A stretch of 33,695 bases of DNA. Origin: a virus. Every line of letters begins with the position of its first letter. Position 1 is the stretch's first letter. The DNA is taken from positions 1-33,695 of IMG/VR virus record IMGVR_UViG_3300039159_000311; one strand, 5' to 3'. The position numbers and the translations under genes are program-made. The notes beneath the pieces were generated by a model. It made no database searches. It was given only the letters and a program-made list of their open reading frames with translations, and was not told where the DNA came from. Shown here piece after piece: positions 8,842-17,332 of this stretch.

Positions 8842-10524
8842 TTAGGTCACATTCGCAAAGATAGTAACTGCAACGTCTGCGAGTGTCGCATCTGAAGCTG
8901 CTGATGTTTCTAGGTAGATCATCTCACCGACTGCCAGAGATTGTGTTGTACCACCCGTTGTAGTGAAGGTTGCGATTGCTGCTCCGACGCCCCAGACAAC
9001 CGTCCCGATGGTAGAAAGTGTTGGTGGGTTTGCAGAGGTTGCCTTTCGAATGTTCCAAGTTACAGCAGCAGTCGAGTTAACTCTTGAAAGAGCCTTCGAA
9101 GTTGAACAGTTAATTGGGATGACACAAGCTTCAGTGACTGCGATTCCATCCATGACAACGCCAGACGCTGGAGCAACTCCTTTGTTAAACATCTGGAATT
9201 CTACTGTTCTCTGAGCCCATACTGGACTCACTGCGCCAGCCGCTCTTAGATAATAACCAGTCGTACCTGCAGCCAGCTTGGTGGTTGTATTAGCAGCTGC
9301 GCCGACGAAGAGTTCACCCACGGCAACCGTGGTCTGACCTGTGCCACCTTGGGTTGGCAAGACTGCCGAGTTTGTCGTTAGGATAGTTGCGTTGGCATCA
9401 GGGAACGTATATGTCCTAGCAACTGTAGGACCTGCTATCCCAAAGAAAGCTGAGTTAGTTCCGCCGTTCGCCACAGGAAGTATACCAGATACATGAGTTG
9501 TTAGACCGACTTTACCCCAACTTGAAGCTGTGCTCGCACCACCGGAGATAAGAACGTTGCCCGTAACAACAGCTGCTAATTTGCCCAATACGTTGGTCGA
9601 AGTAGCCTGTAGAAGTTCACCTGTCGTATATGTCGTCAGACCTGTACCACCCTGCCCAGGCGTGATGGAAGCATTTGTCGTGAGGATAGTCGTTGATACG
9701 TCTGGGAGAGCATAGGAACGCAGCGCGGTTGGACCGCTCACGCCGAAGAATGCCGTACCAGTCCCACCGTTGGCTGAAGGTAGAATACCTGATACATGTG
9801 TTGTTAGACCAACCTTACCCCATGAGGATACTGTGCCAGAACCACCGGATATGAGTGCATTACCAGTTACGGCGGAAGGTAAACGATTTAATGTAGTTGT
9901 TGTATTAGCTTGAACAAGATCACCAACTGCATAGACAGTTTGACCAGTTCCTCCATTTGTCGCACCGATTGCAGCGGCCGTAGAAAATAAAGTCCCAGAT
10001 GTTGGGAATGTAACGGTTGTGTTAGCGGTGAATCCGAGTGCTGCGGTAAATGCACCGGTTGTACTGAAAGCACCCGCTGTAGAAAACGCGCCAACTGTCG
10101 TAAGAGCAGCGCCGGTCGTAATATTTCCACCCAGTGTGATAGTCCTACCGGAGTTTACAACTCCCGTACCACCATTAGAGCCAGGAACTAACAAGCTCGC
10201 GTTCAGTTTTGCTGTGGTGATAGTTCCATCATTGGGTGTCGCGATACCGACTGGCATAACAGAACCGAGAACAACACCGGAGAACAATACACCGTTGCCA
10301 GGAGCGACCGCGAAGGTAATCTGGTTGACGTTAATTGTATAATCAGTGTCTGGGGTCTTAAGAGCACCGTTCAATGCAATGATGCAGTTCGTTGCTGTCC
10401 CAGCGTTGACTGCGATCGCACCAACTGTCAGGTTGAACGTTGTGGTGGAACCATTGAATGATGCGCCGATATCATCGAGCTTATCGTATGTTCCCGCTTT
10501 AGGTTGTATGCCGATGTATGCCAT
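8842..10524 (-). CDS. Repetitive tail-fibre protein (560 aa)
   Basis: A long fibre-type protein opening with MAYIGIQPKAGTYDKLDDIG and ASFNGSTTTFNLTVGA, a common phage-fibre N-terminal attachment module. The shaft is built of NGGTG / QGGTG turns (for example ATNGGTGQTVYAVGDL, PGQGGTGLTTYTTGELLQ). Two long modules of 101 residues repeat (SSWGKVGLTTHVSGILP occurs twice). The C-terminal 120 residues (VEFQMFNKGVAPASGVVMDG onward) form a separate beta domain and are a candidate receptor-binding or tip domain. It sits between the 149-aa virion protein and gp8. No chaperone gene of the gp38/gp57A kind is recognised beside it. The fibre assignment is strong from repeats and location; receptor binding is inferred. 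Confidence 0.85.
   Translation of the reverse strand: MAYIGIQPKAGTYDKLDDIGASFNGSTTTFNLTVGAIAVNAGTATNCIIALNGALKTPDTDYTINVNQITFAVAPGNGVLFSGVVLGSVMPVGIATPNDGTITTAKLNASLLVPGSNGGTGVVNSGRTITLGGNITTGAALTTVGAFSTAGAFSTTGAFTAALGFTANTTVTFPTSGTLFSTAAAIGATNGGTGQTVYAVGDLVQANTTTTLNRLPSAVTGNALISGGSGTVSSWGKVGLTTHVSGILPSANGGTGTAFFGVSGPTALRSYALPDVSTTILTTNASITPGQGGTGLTTYTTGELLQATSTNVLGKLAAVVTGNVLISGGASTASSWGKVGLTTHVSGILPVANGGTNSAFFGIAGPTVARTYTFPDANATILTTNSAVLPTQGGTGQTTVAVGELFVGAAANTTTKLAAGTTGYYLRAAGAVSPVWAQRTVEFQMFNKGVAPASGVVMDGIAVTEACVIPINCSTSKALSRVNSTAAVTWNIRKATSANPPTLSTIGTVVWGVGAAIATFTTTGGTTQSLAVGEMIYLETSAASDATLADVAVTIFANVT
9476..10080 (-). repeat. Two diverged 303-bp tandem modules in the fibre shaft
   Basis: The sequence starting near 9779 and the one starting near 9476 (for example GATACATG followed by GTTGTTAGACC in both) line up with a 303-bp period, which is exactly 101 codons. 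They encode copies of SSWGKVGLTTHVSGILP, then NGGT, an FFG segment and a PxxxTTILTTN segment. The outer limits of the repeated region are approximate. The copies differ at many positions, so the duplication is not recent. Confidence 0.6.
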
Positions 10525-10536
10525 TATTCTACCTTG

Positions 10537-10986
10537 TTAAGCTGCGGTGATCGCCCAAGAAATCACAACCGTATCACCCACTGCTTTAGTTAGGGTCCCG
10601 AAAGTTACCCGAGCGATCATAGTCCCTGCGCTGATAGCGTCGAATAGACCAGCTTCTGTGAGCGCACCAGTTGCAATTCCAGCAGCGATGGTCGTTGTGA
10701 ACGTAACCACTGCACCGGCTGCGATACCACCGTTGCTCGCAATACGAGCTCCGAGTGGAGTTTCCAGAGCGGTGTTACCGAGGGCTGCTGCAGTTGCGCC
10801 TGTACCAACTCCTAGGAATCCTGCTGCAGTTGCACCTGCTGATGAAATTCTACTAGCAACCCAAGCCCGACCACTCGTCACGACGAGGTTCTTGACCTTA
10901 CGGGTTTCCAGTAGACTGCCCATTTGATCGAAGTGCTGGATAGTAACTTCGCCGGTGATTTTGATTGAGTCGTTTAGTTGTGCCAT
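10537..10986 (-). CDS. Conserved small virion protein (149 aa)
   Basis: The ATG at 10984-10986 gives MAQLNDSIKITGEVTIQHFD. An upstream extension in the same frame would run 72 bases into the wedge gene and has no typical start. The block KVKNLVVTSGRAWVASRIS is shared by many phage structural proteins found next to fibre genes. It is followed by a Gly/Ala-rich beta segment (GVGTGATAAALGNTALETPL) and by TEAGLFDAISAGTMIARVTF, a pattern seen in tail-associated proteins that cap or attach fibres. No enzymatic motif is present. It starts four bases after the upstream stop codon. The structural class is well supported; the exact place in the virion is not known. Confidence 0.75.
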   Translation of the reverse strand: MAQLNDSIKITGEVTIQHFDQMGSLLETRKVKNLVVTSGRAWVASRISSAGATAAGFLGVGTGATAAALGNTALETPLGARIASNGGIAAGAVVTFTTTIAAGIATGALTEAGLFDAISAGTMIARVTFGTLTKAVGDTVVISWAITAA

Positions 10987-10990
10987 GATG

Positions 10991-12385
10991 TTACCAGGTT
11001 CGGGTTGTAGAAGGAGCGCCCTTCGCATAAGTTTCAGCAAAGTAGGTGCCGGAGGCATATGTCTGTGCGGTTTGCACTTCGATAGAACCTGAATCCGACA
11101 ATGTTACGGTTTCGGTTATAGGTCTTGTCAGGTTGAATGTCAGCTCATCGGTGATAGTCAACGTTTCTTCAAGACCCTTAGTTGTATTTATTGACAACAA
11201 TTCGTCGGTAATCGAGACTGTATCAAAGAGTGCTTGAATCAGTGGAGATATCGTTTCAGATATGGACATCGTAATGTTGAATTCATTACTGACGTCGAAC
11301 TGACCCCATAGTGCCATACCATCTGGATGCAGCAGTTTCTTTACGGCTGTCTTATAGGATGATAGTTGCTCATCTAGTTTAATGACATATGAGAAGGCTT
11401 GATAGTAATCGTTGTCCTGAAGATACATCGCATCACTCAGGAACCCATTTGAGCTACTGTAGAACCCAGGATACTTTAGAAGTGGTCCTGGATTAATCTG
11501 AACCACAGCTTGATTACCAGTTGCGGTCATTAGAGTCGTGCTAACTGCAAGAGCAGCCCGGCTGGATTGTTCTATCAACGCATACGTTACTGCACTGAAT
11601 CCATTACCAGGTGCAATAATTTCCGACTTGAGTATTGCACCTGTCTGATCAACTTTACTCGCGCGAAGCTTTAGGTTGGTGGAACCGGTGACCTCAAAGA
11701 AAGACCCAGCGATAAAGCCAGCCCCAGGCTCTACCACACTGACCGTAGAAGCACCCTCTGATACTACACCAGAAATTGTGACATTCAGTGAGGAATATGA
11801 TACACTGTTACCAATAGCAACTGTCCCGGAGAAGAACCTATCAATGAACAATTCATATAGATCGGTTGCAATCTCCTTGACCTTCAAGACCAAGATTGTC
11901 GTGGCACGTCCGAATTCATTCGTGATAGTTAGCTTGTTTCCGGCTAAACCACTAACATCGTATGCAGTACCGACCGACACGAAAATTCTAATGGAAAGGT
12001 CCTGTTCCCATCGACCGTCTGAAGCTCTAAGGATAACCGTTGATGGATAGAAAATATCGACTTCTTTGCCGAACATAGCCCGGAACAGGAAGCGATAGCT
12101 GTCTTCCGAACCACGGCTTGTGTAGAATTCCTTGGCGAACCTCAGGAAGCTTCTATCATCGAGCTTACCGAACTCTGGAATATTCTTAGCCAGATCATTC
12201 TTCAGGTATGTGATGAACAGATCTAGTGTATTATCCAGGTCCTTTATGCTACCGACCTTACCTGAATTCGTAGACTCCAGATATTCGTAGTATTTCTTTA
12301 CGAACTCGATGAACTGTGGGTACTCTTCCCGGTAGAATTCCGGGAATTGTTCCGTTATGAGGAGCTTGAGTTTAGTCGTATCCAT
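10991..12385 (-). CDS. Baseplate/tail structural protein (464 aa, conserved in T4-like phages)
   Basis: The first 130 residues carry a signature I recognise from structural proteins of cyanophage- and rhizobiophage-type T4 relatives: ITEQFPEFYREEYPQFIEFV, then KYYEYLEST, and FAKEFYTSRGSEDSYRFLFR with FGKEVDIFYPS. The middle holds two GxGF-type beta units (VEPGAGFIAGSFFEVTGS, IAPGNGFSA). Near the C-terminus there are four short repeats of the type ETLTITDEL / TVSITDEL / ITETVTLSD. It follows gp6 by 3 bp, the position of gp7 in T4, but I cannot show homology to gp7. It is probably a wedge component that leads into fibre attachment. Confidence 0.75.
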   Translation of the reverse strand: MDTTKLKLLITEQFPEFYREEYPQFIEFVKKYYEYLESTNSGKVGSIKDLDNTLDLFITYLKNDLAKNIPEFGKLDDRSFLRFAKEFYTSRGSEDSYRFLFRAMFGKEVDIFYPSTVILRASDGRWEQDLSIRIFVSVGTAYDVSGLAGNKLTITNEFGRATTILVLKVKEIATDLYELFIDRFFSGTVAIGNSVSYSSLNVTISGVVSEGASTVSVVEPGAGFIAGSFFEVTGSTNLKLRASKVDQTGAILKSEIIAPGNGFSAVTYALIEQSSRAALAVSTTLMTATGNQAVVQINPGPLLKYPGFYSSSNGFLSDAMYLQDNDYYQAFSYVIKLDEQLSSYKTAVKKLLHPDGMALWGQFDVSNEFNITMSISETISPLIQALFDTVSITDELLSINTTKGLEETLTITDELTFNLTRPITETVTLSDSGSIEVQTAQTYASGTYFAETYAKGAPSTTRTW

Positions 12386-12388
12386 GAA

Positions 12389-14200
12389 TTACCTAGATGA
12401 CGAAAATATGAAACCAGTTCCGCCACGCGCTTCACCGGATGCTATCTTATCAGATATAGTGTTCAGAGTCAGCAGGTCAGCACGGATTGTGACAATCATA
12501 TTCCGGTTGCTCACGACGTCGTTGCTCAGAGGGTAGAACACGAACTCCAGGAGTGAGTCATAGAGGCTATCAATGATAAGTGATGGAATATCCCACTTAC
12601 CCAATGTATAGTCAACCGTGCCAACGTTCCTGATGAATGTAGCGACACCACCGGCGTCTTCGCTGTATAGTTTCAGATTTCCTGACCCATCGTCCTTGAT
12701 ATAACAACGGTTGGTGATACCGAGAATGAAGAATCGTGTAGAGTAGAATGAACCACCACCCTGTACGATCGAGAACGGGTTGTTTGTGGTCTTGGTATAA
12801 CGGCTGTTCAGTGTGTACTGAGGAGTCATCGGTAAGCGAACGCGGAGTTTCATGGCATTGCTGGTGATACTTTCATCGGCGTCATCTATGATACCGGACA
12901 GTTTCGAGAAGCGGAAAACGCTGTCAAACTTGTTCAGTGTGGCGGCATAGCTCAAGATCGTATTGCGAACGTTCGTCTGAATCTGACCGCTGGTGAACCT
13001 GGCGATATTCGTATTGTAATAGACCGCTCCTGATAGCTCCACGTTCAGGTAGTCTGGGTCTTGGAACTCGGGGATAACTGAAACAACGCCACGGCGAAGA
13101 AGGAGTGTAGAAAGCATATCGGCTTTATCTGCTACACTAAAAATTTCACCATTGAAAGGTTTGGCTGAGATGAATACCTTACCATAGACCTTCGGTACAT
13201 TATCCTGCCCACCCCAAGCATGAATTGACTCGATATTCGGATACTTCGACTTGAGGATAACTTCGTAGTCTTCAGCGGTGACAGCCCGGTTTTGGCTTAT
13301 CCACGCGCGCGGAGCGTTGAATCGAACGCTCTCGATATCCTCTTCCGCCGAACCACCATAAGCCGATTGTGTCGCGGTGATAGTGAAACCAACATCAGAA
13401 CGCCAACCGCTCTGATAGGTGAAATAGCTGGCGCCATTAGGAGCCGACCCAGCAGAAGCCAGGTAATTGAGGTGGACAACGTTCCCCGAGACAACTTCCT
13501 TACCGATGAAGCCATTACCGAAGAACACTTCATAGAGCTGATCTTCACGTTGCTTCAAGAAGTAGATATCGTCGATGCCTGTGATATTCAAAAGATCGTC
13601 GATGTATCTGAAATTCACTGAGCTTGAACTAAGAGTGCTTTCGCGAACTGTGACTTTCAGTGTAGAAGTATCCACGACATTCGACGGGATCACGTAATTG
13701 TTGATACCATTCCCCGCTGTATAGGCTTTCGTGAGCGCAGTTCCTTCGATGACAACAACACCATCAAACTCATAGACGCCAGCAACGAGGTGGGCTGTAT
13801 AATCTGTCGCGGTGGTGAAGTAGAACGTTGGGTCACCGCCAGTTGCAAATACTGTACCAGAAGGGATAGTCAGTGTCGCTGGACTTTCTCCTGGCGGCAG
13901 AGTGACCTCAATTGATAGTGTCGCACGAGCAGAACGCACTGACTTCGCTGTATAACCGATAGCCTTTGCCAATGAAACGACACTTGAACGCTTACTTGCG
14001 CTATCAAGGAACGCCTCATTGACCGCAAGGTTCGTATAGAGCAGGTTGTAATGGGTATTGTATGCAAGGATGTCAAGAAGGATTGTCAGAGCACTTCCCT
14101 CGAAGTCGTATCCGTCAAATTCGGTCTGACCTCTCAGGAATATCTTGATATTGTTCTTGATAGAGTCGAAGTCTAGTTCATCTACAAGTATTTGCTTCAT
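12389..14200 (-). CDS. 6: Baseplate wedge protein gp6
   Basis: A homologue of T4 gp6, which forms the inner ring of the baseplate as a dodecamer and belongs to the baseplate J-like group. T4 gp6 is about 660 residues; this one has 603. Typical blocks are ILVDELDFDSIKNNIKIFLR at the N-terminus, GSALTILLDILAYNTHYN near residue 34, LRQREDQLYEVFFGNGFIG-like sequence near residue 220 (the text reads LKQREDQLYEVFFGNGFIGK), and AVTAEDYEVILKSKYPNIES in the J-like core near residue 305. It starts inside the end of gp25 (ATGA overlap, 4 bp), matching the conserved gp25-gp6 order. The assignment is firm. Confidence 0.9.
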   Translation of the reverse strand: MKQILVDELDFDSIKNNIKIFLRGQTEFDGYDFEGSALTILLDILAYNTHYNLLYTNLAVNEAFLDSASKRSSVVSLAKAIGYTAKSVRSARATLSIEVTLPPGESPATLTIPSGTVFATGGDPTFYFTTATDYTAHLVAGVYEFDGVVVIEGTALTKAYTAGNGINNYVIPSNVVDTSTLKVTVRESTLSSSSVNFRYIDDLLNITGIDDIYFLKQREDQLYEVFFGNGFIGKEVVSGNVVHLNYLASAGSAPNGASYFTYQSGWRSDVGFTITATQSAYGGSAEEDIESVRFNAPRAWISQNRAVTAEDYEVILKSKYPNIESIHAWGGQDNVPKVYGKVFISAKPFNGEIFSVADKADMLSTLLLRRGVVSVIPEFQDPDYLNVELSGAVYYNTNIARFTSGQIQTNVRNTILSYAATLNKFDSVFRFSKLSGIIDDADESITSNAMKLRVRLPMTPQYTLNSRYTKTTNNPFSIVQGGGSFYSTRFFILGITNRCYIKDDGSGNLKLYSEDAGGVATFIRNVGTVDYTLGKWDIPSLIIDSLYDSLLEFVFYPLSNDVVSNRNMIVTIRADLLTLNTISDKIASGEARGGTGFIFSSSR

Positions 14201-14589
14201 CTCGTTCTTTCCAGTGTTACGTTCACTTCTAGCGGCTTATTGGTGTTCTTAAGCGCGAAGGTTATGGTGATATCAATCGCGTTGTTATCGTACTTCGGGT
14301 CTACGAAAACGTCTAACAGGTCAACTCTCGGCTCATAGTTAGAAATGACGTTGGCGATAGACTCTTTCAAGAGGATAACCGTCACATCATCGAAGTTTTC
14401 GAACAGGAGATGTTTGACTGGAGTTCCAATTTCTGGGTGGAACGCTCTTTCGTAGTTGACTGTCAGAACGAGTGCCTTAACAGCGAACTTAACAGCGCGT
14501 TCATCTGTTCTAATGACTAAGTCACCAGAAATCGGATGCGCGCCAAAAGCAGCGTCTATGTCGGTGTAAATTCTTGTGTTGCGAGCCAT
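14197..14589 (-). CDS. 25: Baseplate wedge protein gp25 (GPW/gp25 family)
   Basis: A 130-residue protein, close to T4 gp25 (132). It is part of the wedge core with gp53 and gp6 and connects the baseplate to sheath contraction. The family signature is visible: VRTDERAVKFAVKALVLT-like text (actual VIRTDERAVKFAVKALVLTV), NYERAFHPEIGTPVKHLLFE near residues 44-63, then ISNYEPRVDLLDVFV. The gene starts 14 bp after the PAAR gene, and a CTAAATA element lies only 4 bp before its ATG. The end overlaps gp6 by 4 bp. The assignment is firm from motif and position. Confidence 0.92.
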   Translation of the reverse strand: MARNTRIYTDIDAAFGAHPISGDLVIRTDERAVKFAVKALVLTVNYERAFHPEIGTPVKHLLFENFDDVTVILLKESIANVISNYEPRVDLLDVFVDPKYDNNAIDITITFALKNTNKPLEVNVTLERTR

Positions 14590-14593
14590 ATGC

Positions 14594-14600
14594 TATTTAG
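14594..14600 (-). promoter_or_regulatory. CTAAATA late-promoter-like element directly before gp25
   Basis: On the minus strand CTAAATA lies in the 14-bp gap between the PAAR gene and gp25, four bases before the gp25 ATG. The same heptamer lies before gp48, gp4 and gp32. If used as a T4-type late promoter (TATAAATA family), transcription would start at or within the start codon and give a nearly leaderless mRNA. It may equally be a chance match; confidence is low. Confidence 0.35.
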
Positions 14601-14603
14601 TCG

Positions 14604-14879
14604 TCATCCAGAAAAAACGTTAGAACTACCCTGGGCAGACACAGACCCACATGATACTGGGTCACCGATCCTAGCCAGGGCCTTCCCGTTCACAAAGACT
14701 GTCGGTGAGCCATGCGCCAGAACGCCTCCATGATCATGCCCAGCCCAGTTATCACCCTCTCGGTGAGCACCAAGACCATTGATAAACACGTTCTCCGAGG
14801 CTTCAATATTCGGTCTTGGAGGATATCTACCATGACCCGTGCATAGGTCACCAAGGCGTGTTACAGCTCTTGATTTCAT
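14604..14879 (-). CDS. 5.4: PAAR-domain tail-tip protein (gp5.4-like)
   Basis: A 91-residue PAAR protein. Such proteins form a small cone that sharpens the tip of the gp5 needle and binds a metal through conserved His/Cys residues. Typical features are AVTRLGDLCTGHGRYPPRP at the N-terminus, NWAGHDHGGVLAHGSPTVFV in the middle, and GKALARIGDPVSCGS near the end. Candidate metal ligands are Cys13, His15 and the later His and Cys residues. The start overlaps the gp5 stop by 4 bp (ATGA), the order seen for gp5-gp5.4 in T4. The assignment is firm. Confidence 0.9.
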   Translation of the reverse strand: MKSRAVTRLGDLCTGHGRYPPRPNIEASENVFINGLGAHREGDNWAGHDHGGVLAHGSPTVFVNGKALARIGDPVSCGSVSAQGSSNVFSG

Positions 14880-17332
14880 ACTAGAATGAACCCGTTAGCC
14901 TTGATTGTCTTATTCCTTGCAGCGTCCATGGTGAAGGCTTGTGTCTTATTGCCACTGCTCTTATAGGAAACGTGAATCCAGGTGGATGAACCTTTGTACT
15001 CCAGGATGAGCTGATTGTACGCAGGGAGCATCTTCTGAATATCCTGAACGATTCTGTAATGATCTTCGCGGGTCATACCATCGAACACAATATCAGCTGC
15101 TTGACCGAATAGGTGATCTGAGGTCTTCGAGCCGCCTGCAGAATCATTGACAGACTGACTACGCCACGCGCTCGTAACCTTCATGTTAGGATAACGCTTG
15201 CGGATAGGGTCTAGAACGTTCTCCGTGAGTTGCTTGAGATTACAGATAATTTCAGGAGCCGTCATTCCATAGTTCACACCTGATGGGATGCCCGAACGAC
15301 CAGATCCTAGTGTATCACCCAATGTAGATATGTCGGTTAGCTTATATGCTCTGGTGAAATTGGTTTCTTTGAATATCAGATCACACCCTGGCTTGATAAC
15401 AGGAGCAGGTTGCTTCTTGACAGCTTCAACTTCTTCTTTAGTCGTTTCAGGTGTTGGCTTTGTAGGCACTGCATCGGCTTCATCGATCTTACCTTCAGCA
15501 ACTTGCTTCTCGATGAAGTCTGTATTCGCACCTTCCTCTGGAGTCTCATAGTTAGAATCTGATTCCGTGTTTCTATTAGGCACCTGGAGTTCCTCAAATT
15601 TCTTTTCCTCTGGGCGTTCTTCTTCGTTATGTTTGATGTAGAATCCGTCGCCGTTGTTGAAGTCGACGCGACCAGACTTAATAGGATTACCAGTGTCAAC
15701 TGAGAATCTAGCCCATTCCGGTTCTTCCATGTACCTATCATTACCGACCAGCACGCGGAACTTCCTACCAACTGCAATCTCAAGATCGCGACCAGCCCTG
15801 ATTTTCATATCCCCGACTGTTTCCACGATGCTATCTCGCTCTACGCGAATCTGAGCATCACCTTCGACTGTGATGTTGCACTTACCTCTAATGACCACAT
15901 TGCCATTGCGCTCGTATATGTCAAACGCATCGCCTACAATCCTACGGACCATGGTCCCGTTCTTATCAACTTCGGTGAATGTGCCGCTCTTGTGATACGT
16001 ATGGATACGTTCGTTTCCTTCAGTATCATCGAACTCCTGCAGGTGACCAGACTCACTGGAATAGACCTGATTGTATGGATACTTGGCGTTGTAAGGTATC
16101 TTAGGCTGATCCCAGGTTTCACCTTCCTTGGCAGTCTTGACCTTCTTCGCTCTGGCTGCTTCCTTCTTGTAAACAACCGTTCCGTCGATTTTATCATGGC
16201 GAGCCAACCGGTTCGTGTCCGGTTCATCCAGGAACTTCGGATACTTCTGAGCTGGGTCTTTGAATCCAACTTCGCCACCCGGTGGAACTTTATTAGGATC
16301 CTTAGATGGGATAATCTGAACAACCGGATTGTCAGACTTATCATCAACAACTGGCGCTTCCTTAGGCAATTCCTTGACGCTTCCATCATCCTGAGGGATC
16401 CCGTCTTTCATGAACAGGGTCTTTTCCTTCACGCGCCTATTGTAAACACCAGGTACAGAGACGAGTGTCAATGGGATGGTGGACGCGGCGACCTCATACT
16501 TGCCAGCGTTCAGGCGAGCGAGGAAATCAGAGTTCTTGAAGTTTGATGCGCCCATATTGTATATCATGGACGTACATGCGTCGAACATACTTTGGGTCAG
16601 TGGAACCTTGACTAGCCTGCGAGTAGACTTCTCGTAATCGTTAGTGACACGTTCTTTCAGGAGAGCATCAGCCTCAGCCTTGGTGAAGCTTGTGTCCGCA
16701 TCAACGCGACTTCCATCAGAGAGGATTGTGTTGCCCCACCCGATAGTCCAGACACCTGTTGAGTCCTGATAGCTGTATATCTTTGTGCTGGAAGGAGTAG
16801 ACTCAGAGCCTCTTTTGTTCTTACCCTTGGTCAGAGAAGATAATGCTTCGCTTTCTCGCAGTTCTTTGTAGCCATTCTCGGACATACTAAGAGCTGAAGG
16901 TTTCTTTGGTTCTGTAGCAGCCGTATCCTGCTTGACAGTAGAATCTTCCGCGTAGCCGGTGGAAATAGGTGAACCGGACGAATCTTTCCAGACCGTCCCA
17001 TCACCCGAGCGTACAACCGCGCCTTCCTTTGCAGGGGATTCTTCTTTTGTCGGTACGCCAGGGAGTGTTCCGATGATGACTGGGAACTGGTTAAATTCAT
17101 CGCGGAACACGATCATAACCCAGGTTCCCTCGACGATACCTGTAGGGGATTGACCGATGCCTGAATTGGCAGCCGAGGTTGTCGGTTGCATCACGATAGC
17201 CCATGGTAGACTATCGGTAGGAAGAAGTTGCTTATCCTCGGTGTGAATGCCAGAAATGCGAACCTTACACCGACCGATTTTCAGCGGGTCAGTTAGGCGG
17301 TCTTCGACGACTCCAAAATGTATTCCGTTCAT
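14876..17332 (-). CDS. 5: Baseplate hub needle gp5: OB fold, lysozyme, beta-helix and M15-type peptidase
   Basis: A T4 gp5 homologue, the membrane-puncturing needle, but 818 residues against about 575 in T4. Residues about 1-95 form the OB-fold hub domain (VVEDRLTDPLKIGRCKVRIS). Residues 152-315 are a GH24 lysozyme with Glu162, Asp190 and Thr196 in the places of the T4 lysozyme catalytic triad (RESEALSS; YQDSTGVWTIGWGN). A Lys/Glu/Pro-rich segment leads to a triple beta-helix (about residues 440-560; YERNGNVVIRGKCNITVEGD). An acidic linker follows (about 565-650). The C-terminus (about 655-818) resembles M15-type D,D-/L,D-peptidases: TSAWRSQSVN, SDHLFGQAADIVF and WIHVSY give His740, Asp747 and His787 as zinc ligands. 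The gene overlaps gp27 and PAAR by 4 bp each. The lysozyme carries a 19-residue insertion between Glu and Asp relative to T4. Confidence 0.92.
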   Translation of the reverse strand: MNGIHFGVVEDRLTDPLKIGRCKVRISGIHTEDKQLLPTDSLPWAIVMQPTTSAANSGIGQSPTGIVEGTWVMIVFRDEFNQFPVIIGTLPGVPTKEESPAKEGAVVRSGDGTVWKDSSGSPISTGYAEDSTVKQDTAATEPKKPSALSMSENGYKELRESEALSSLTKGKNKRGSESTPSSTKIYSYQDSTGVWTIGWGNTILSDGSRVDADTSFTKAEADALLKERVTNDYEKSTRRLVKVPLTQSMFDACTSMIYNMGASNFKNSDFLARLNAGKYEVAASTIPLTLVSVPGVYNRRVKEKTLFMKDGIPQDDGSVKELPKEAPVVDDKSDNPVVQIIPSKDPNKVPPGGEVGFKDPAQKYPKFLDEPDTNRLARHDKIDGTVVYKKEAARAKKVKTAKEGETWDQPKIPYNAKYPYNQVYSSESGHLQEFDDTEGNERIHTYHKSGTFTEVDKNGTMVRRIVGDAFDIYERNGNVVIRGKCNITVEGDAQIRVERDSIVETVGDMKIRAGRDLEIAVGRKFRVLVGNDRYMEEPEWARFSVDTGNPIKSGRVDFNNGDGFYIKHNEEERPEEKKFEELQVPNRNTESDSNYETPEEGANTDFIEKQVAEGKIDEADAVPTKPTPETTKEEVEAVKKQPAPVIKPGCDLIFKETNFTRAYKLTDISTLGDTLGSGRSGIPSGVNYGMTAPEIICNLKQLTENVLDPIRKRYPNMKVTSAWRSQSVNDSAGGSKTSDHLFGQAADIVFDGMTREDHYRIVQDIQKMLPAYNQLILEYKGSSTWIHVSYKSSGNKTQAFTMDAARNKTIKANGFILV

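Noticed and set aside
11180-11195. AATAAATA-like sequence on the minus strand as a late promoter
   Set aside because: It falls within the coding sequence of the 464-aa protein, lacks the CTAAATA or TATAAATA form, and has no gene start downstream at a fitting distance.
15992-16546. 184-codon plus-strand frame inside gp5
   Set aside because: It lies wholly antisense to the lysozyme and linker region of gp5, which has strong family motifs.
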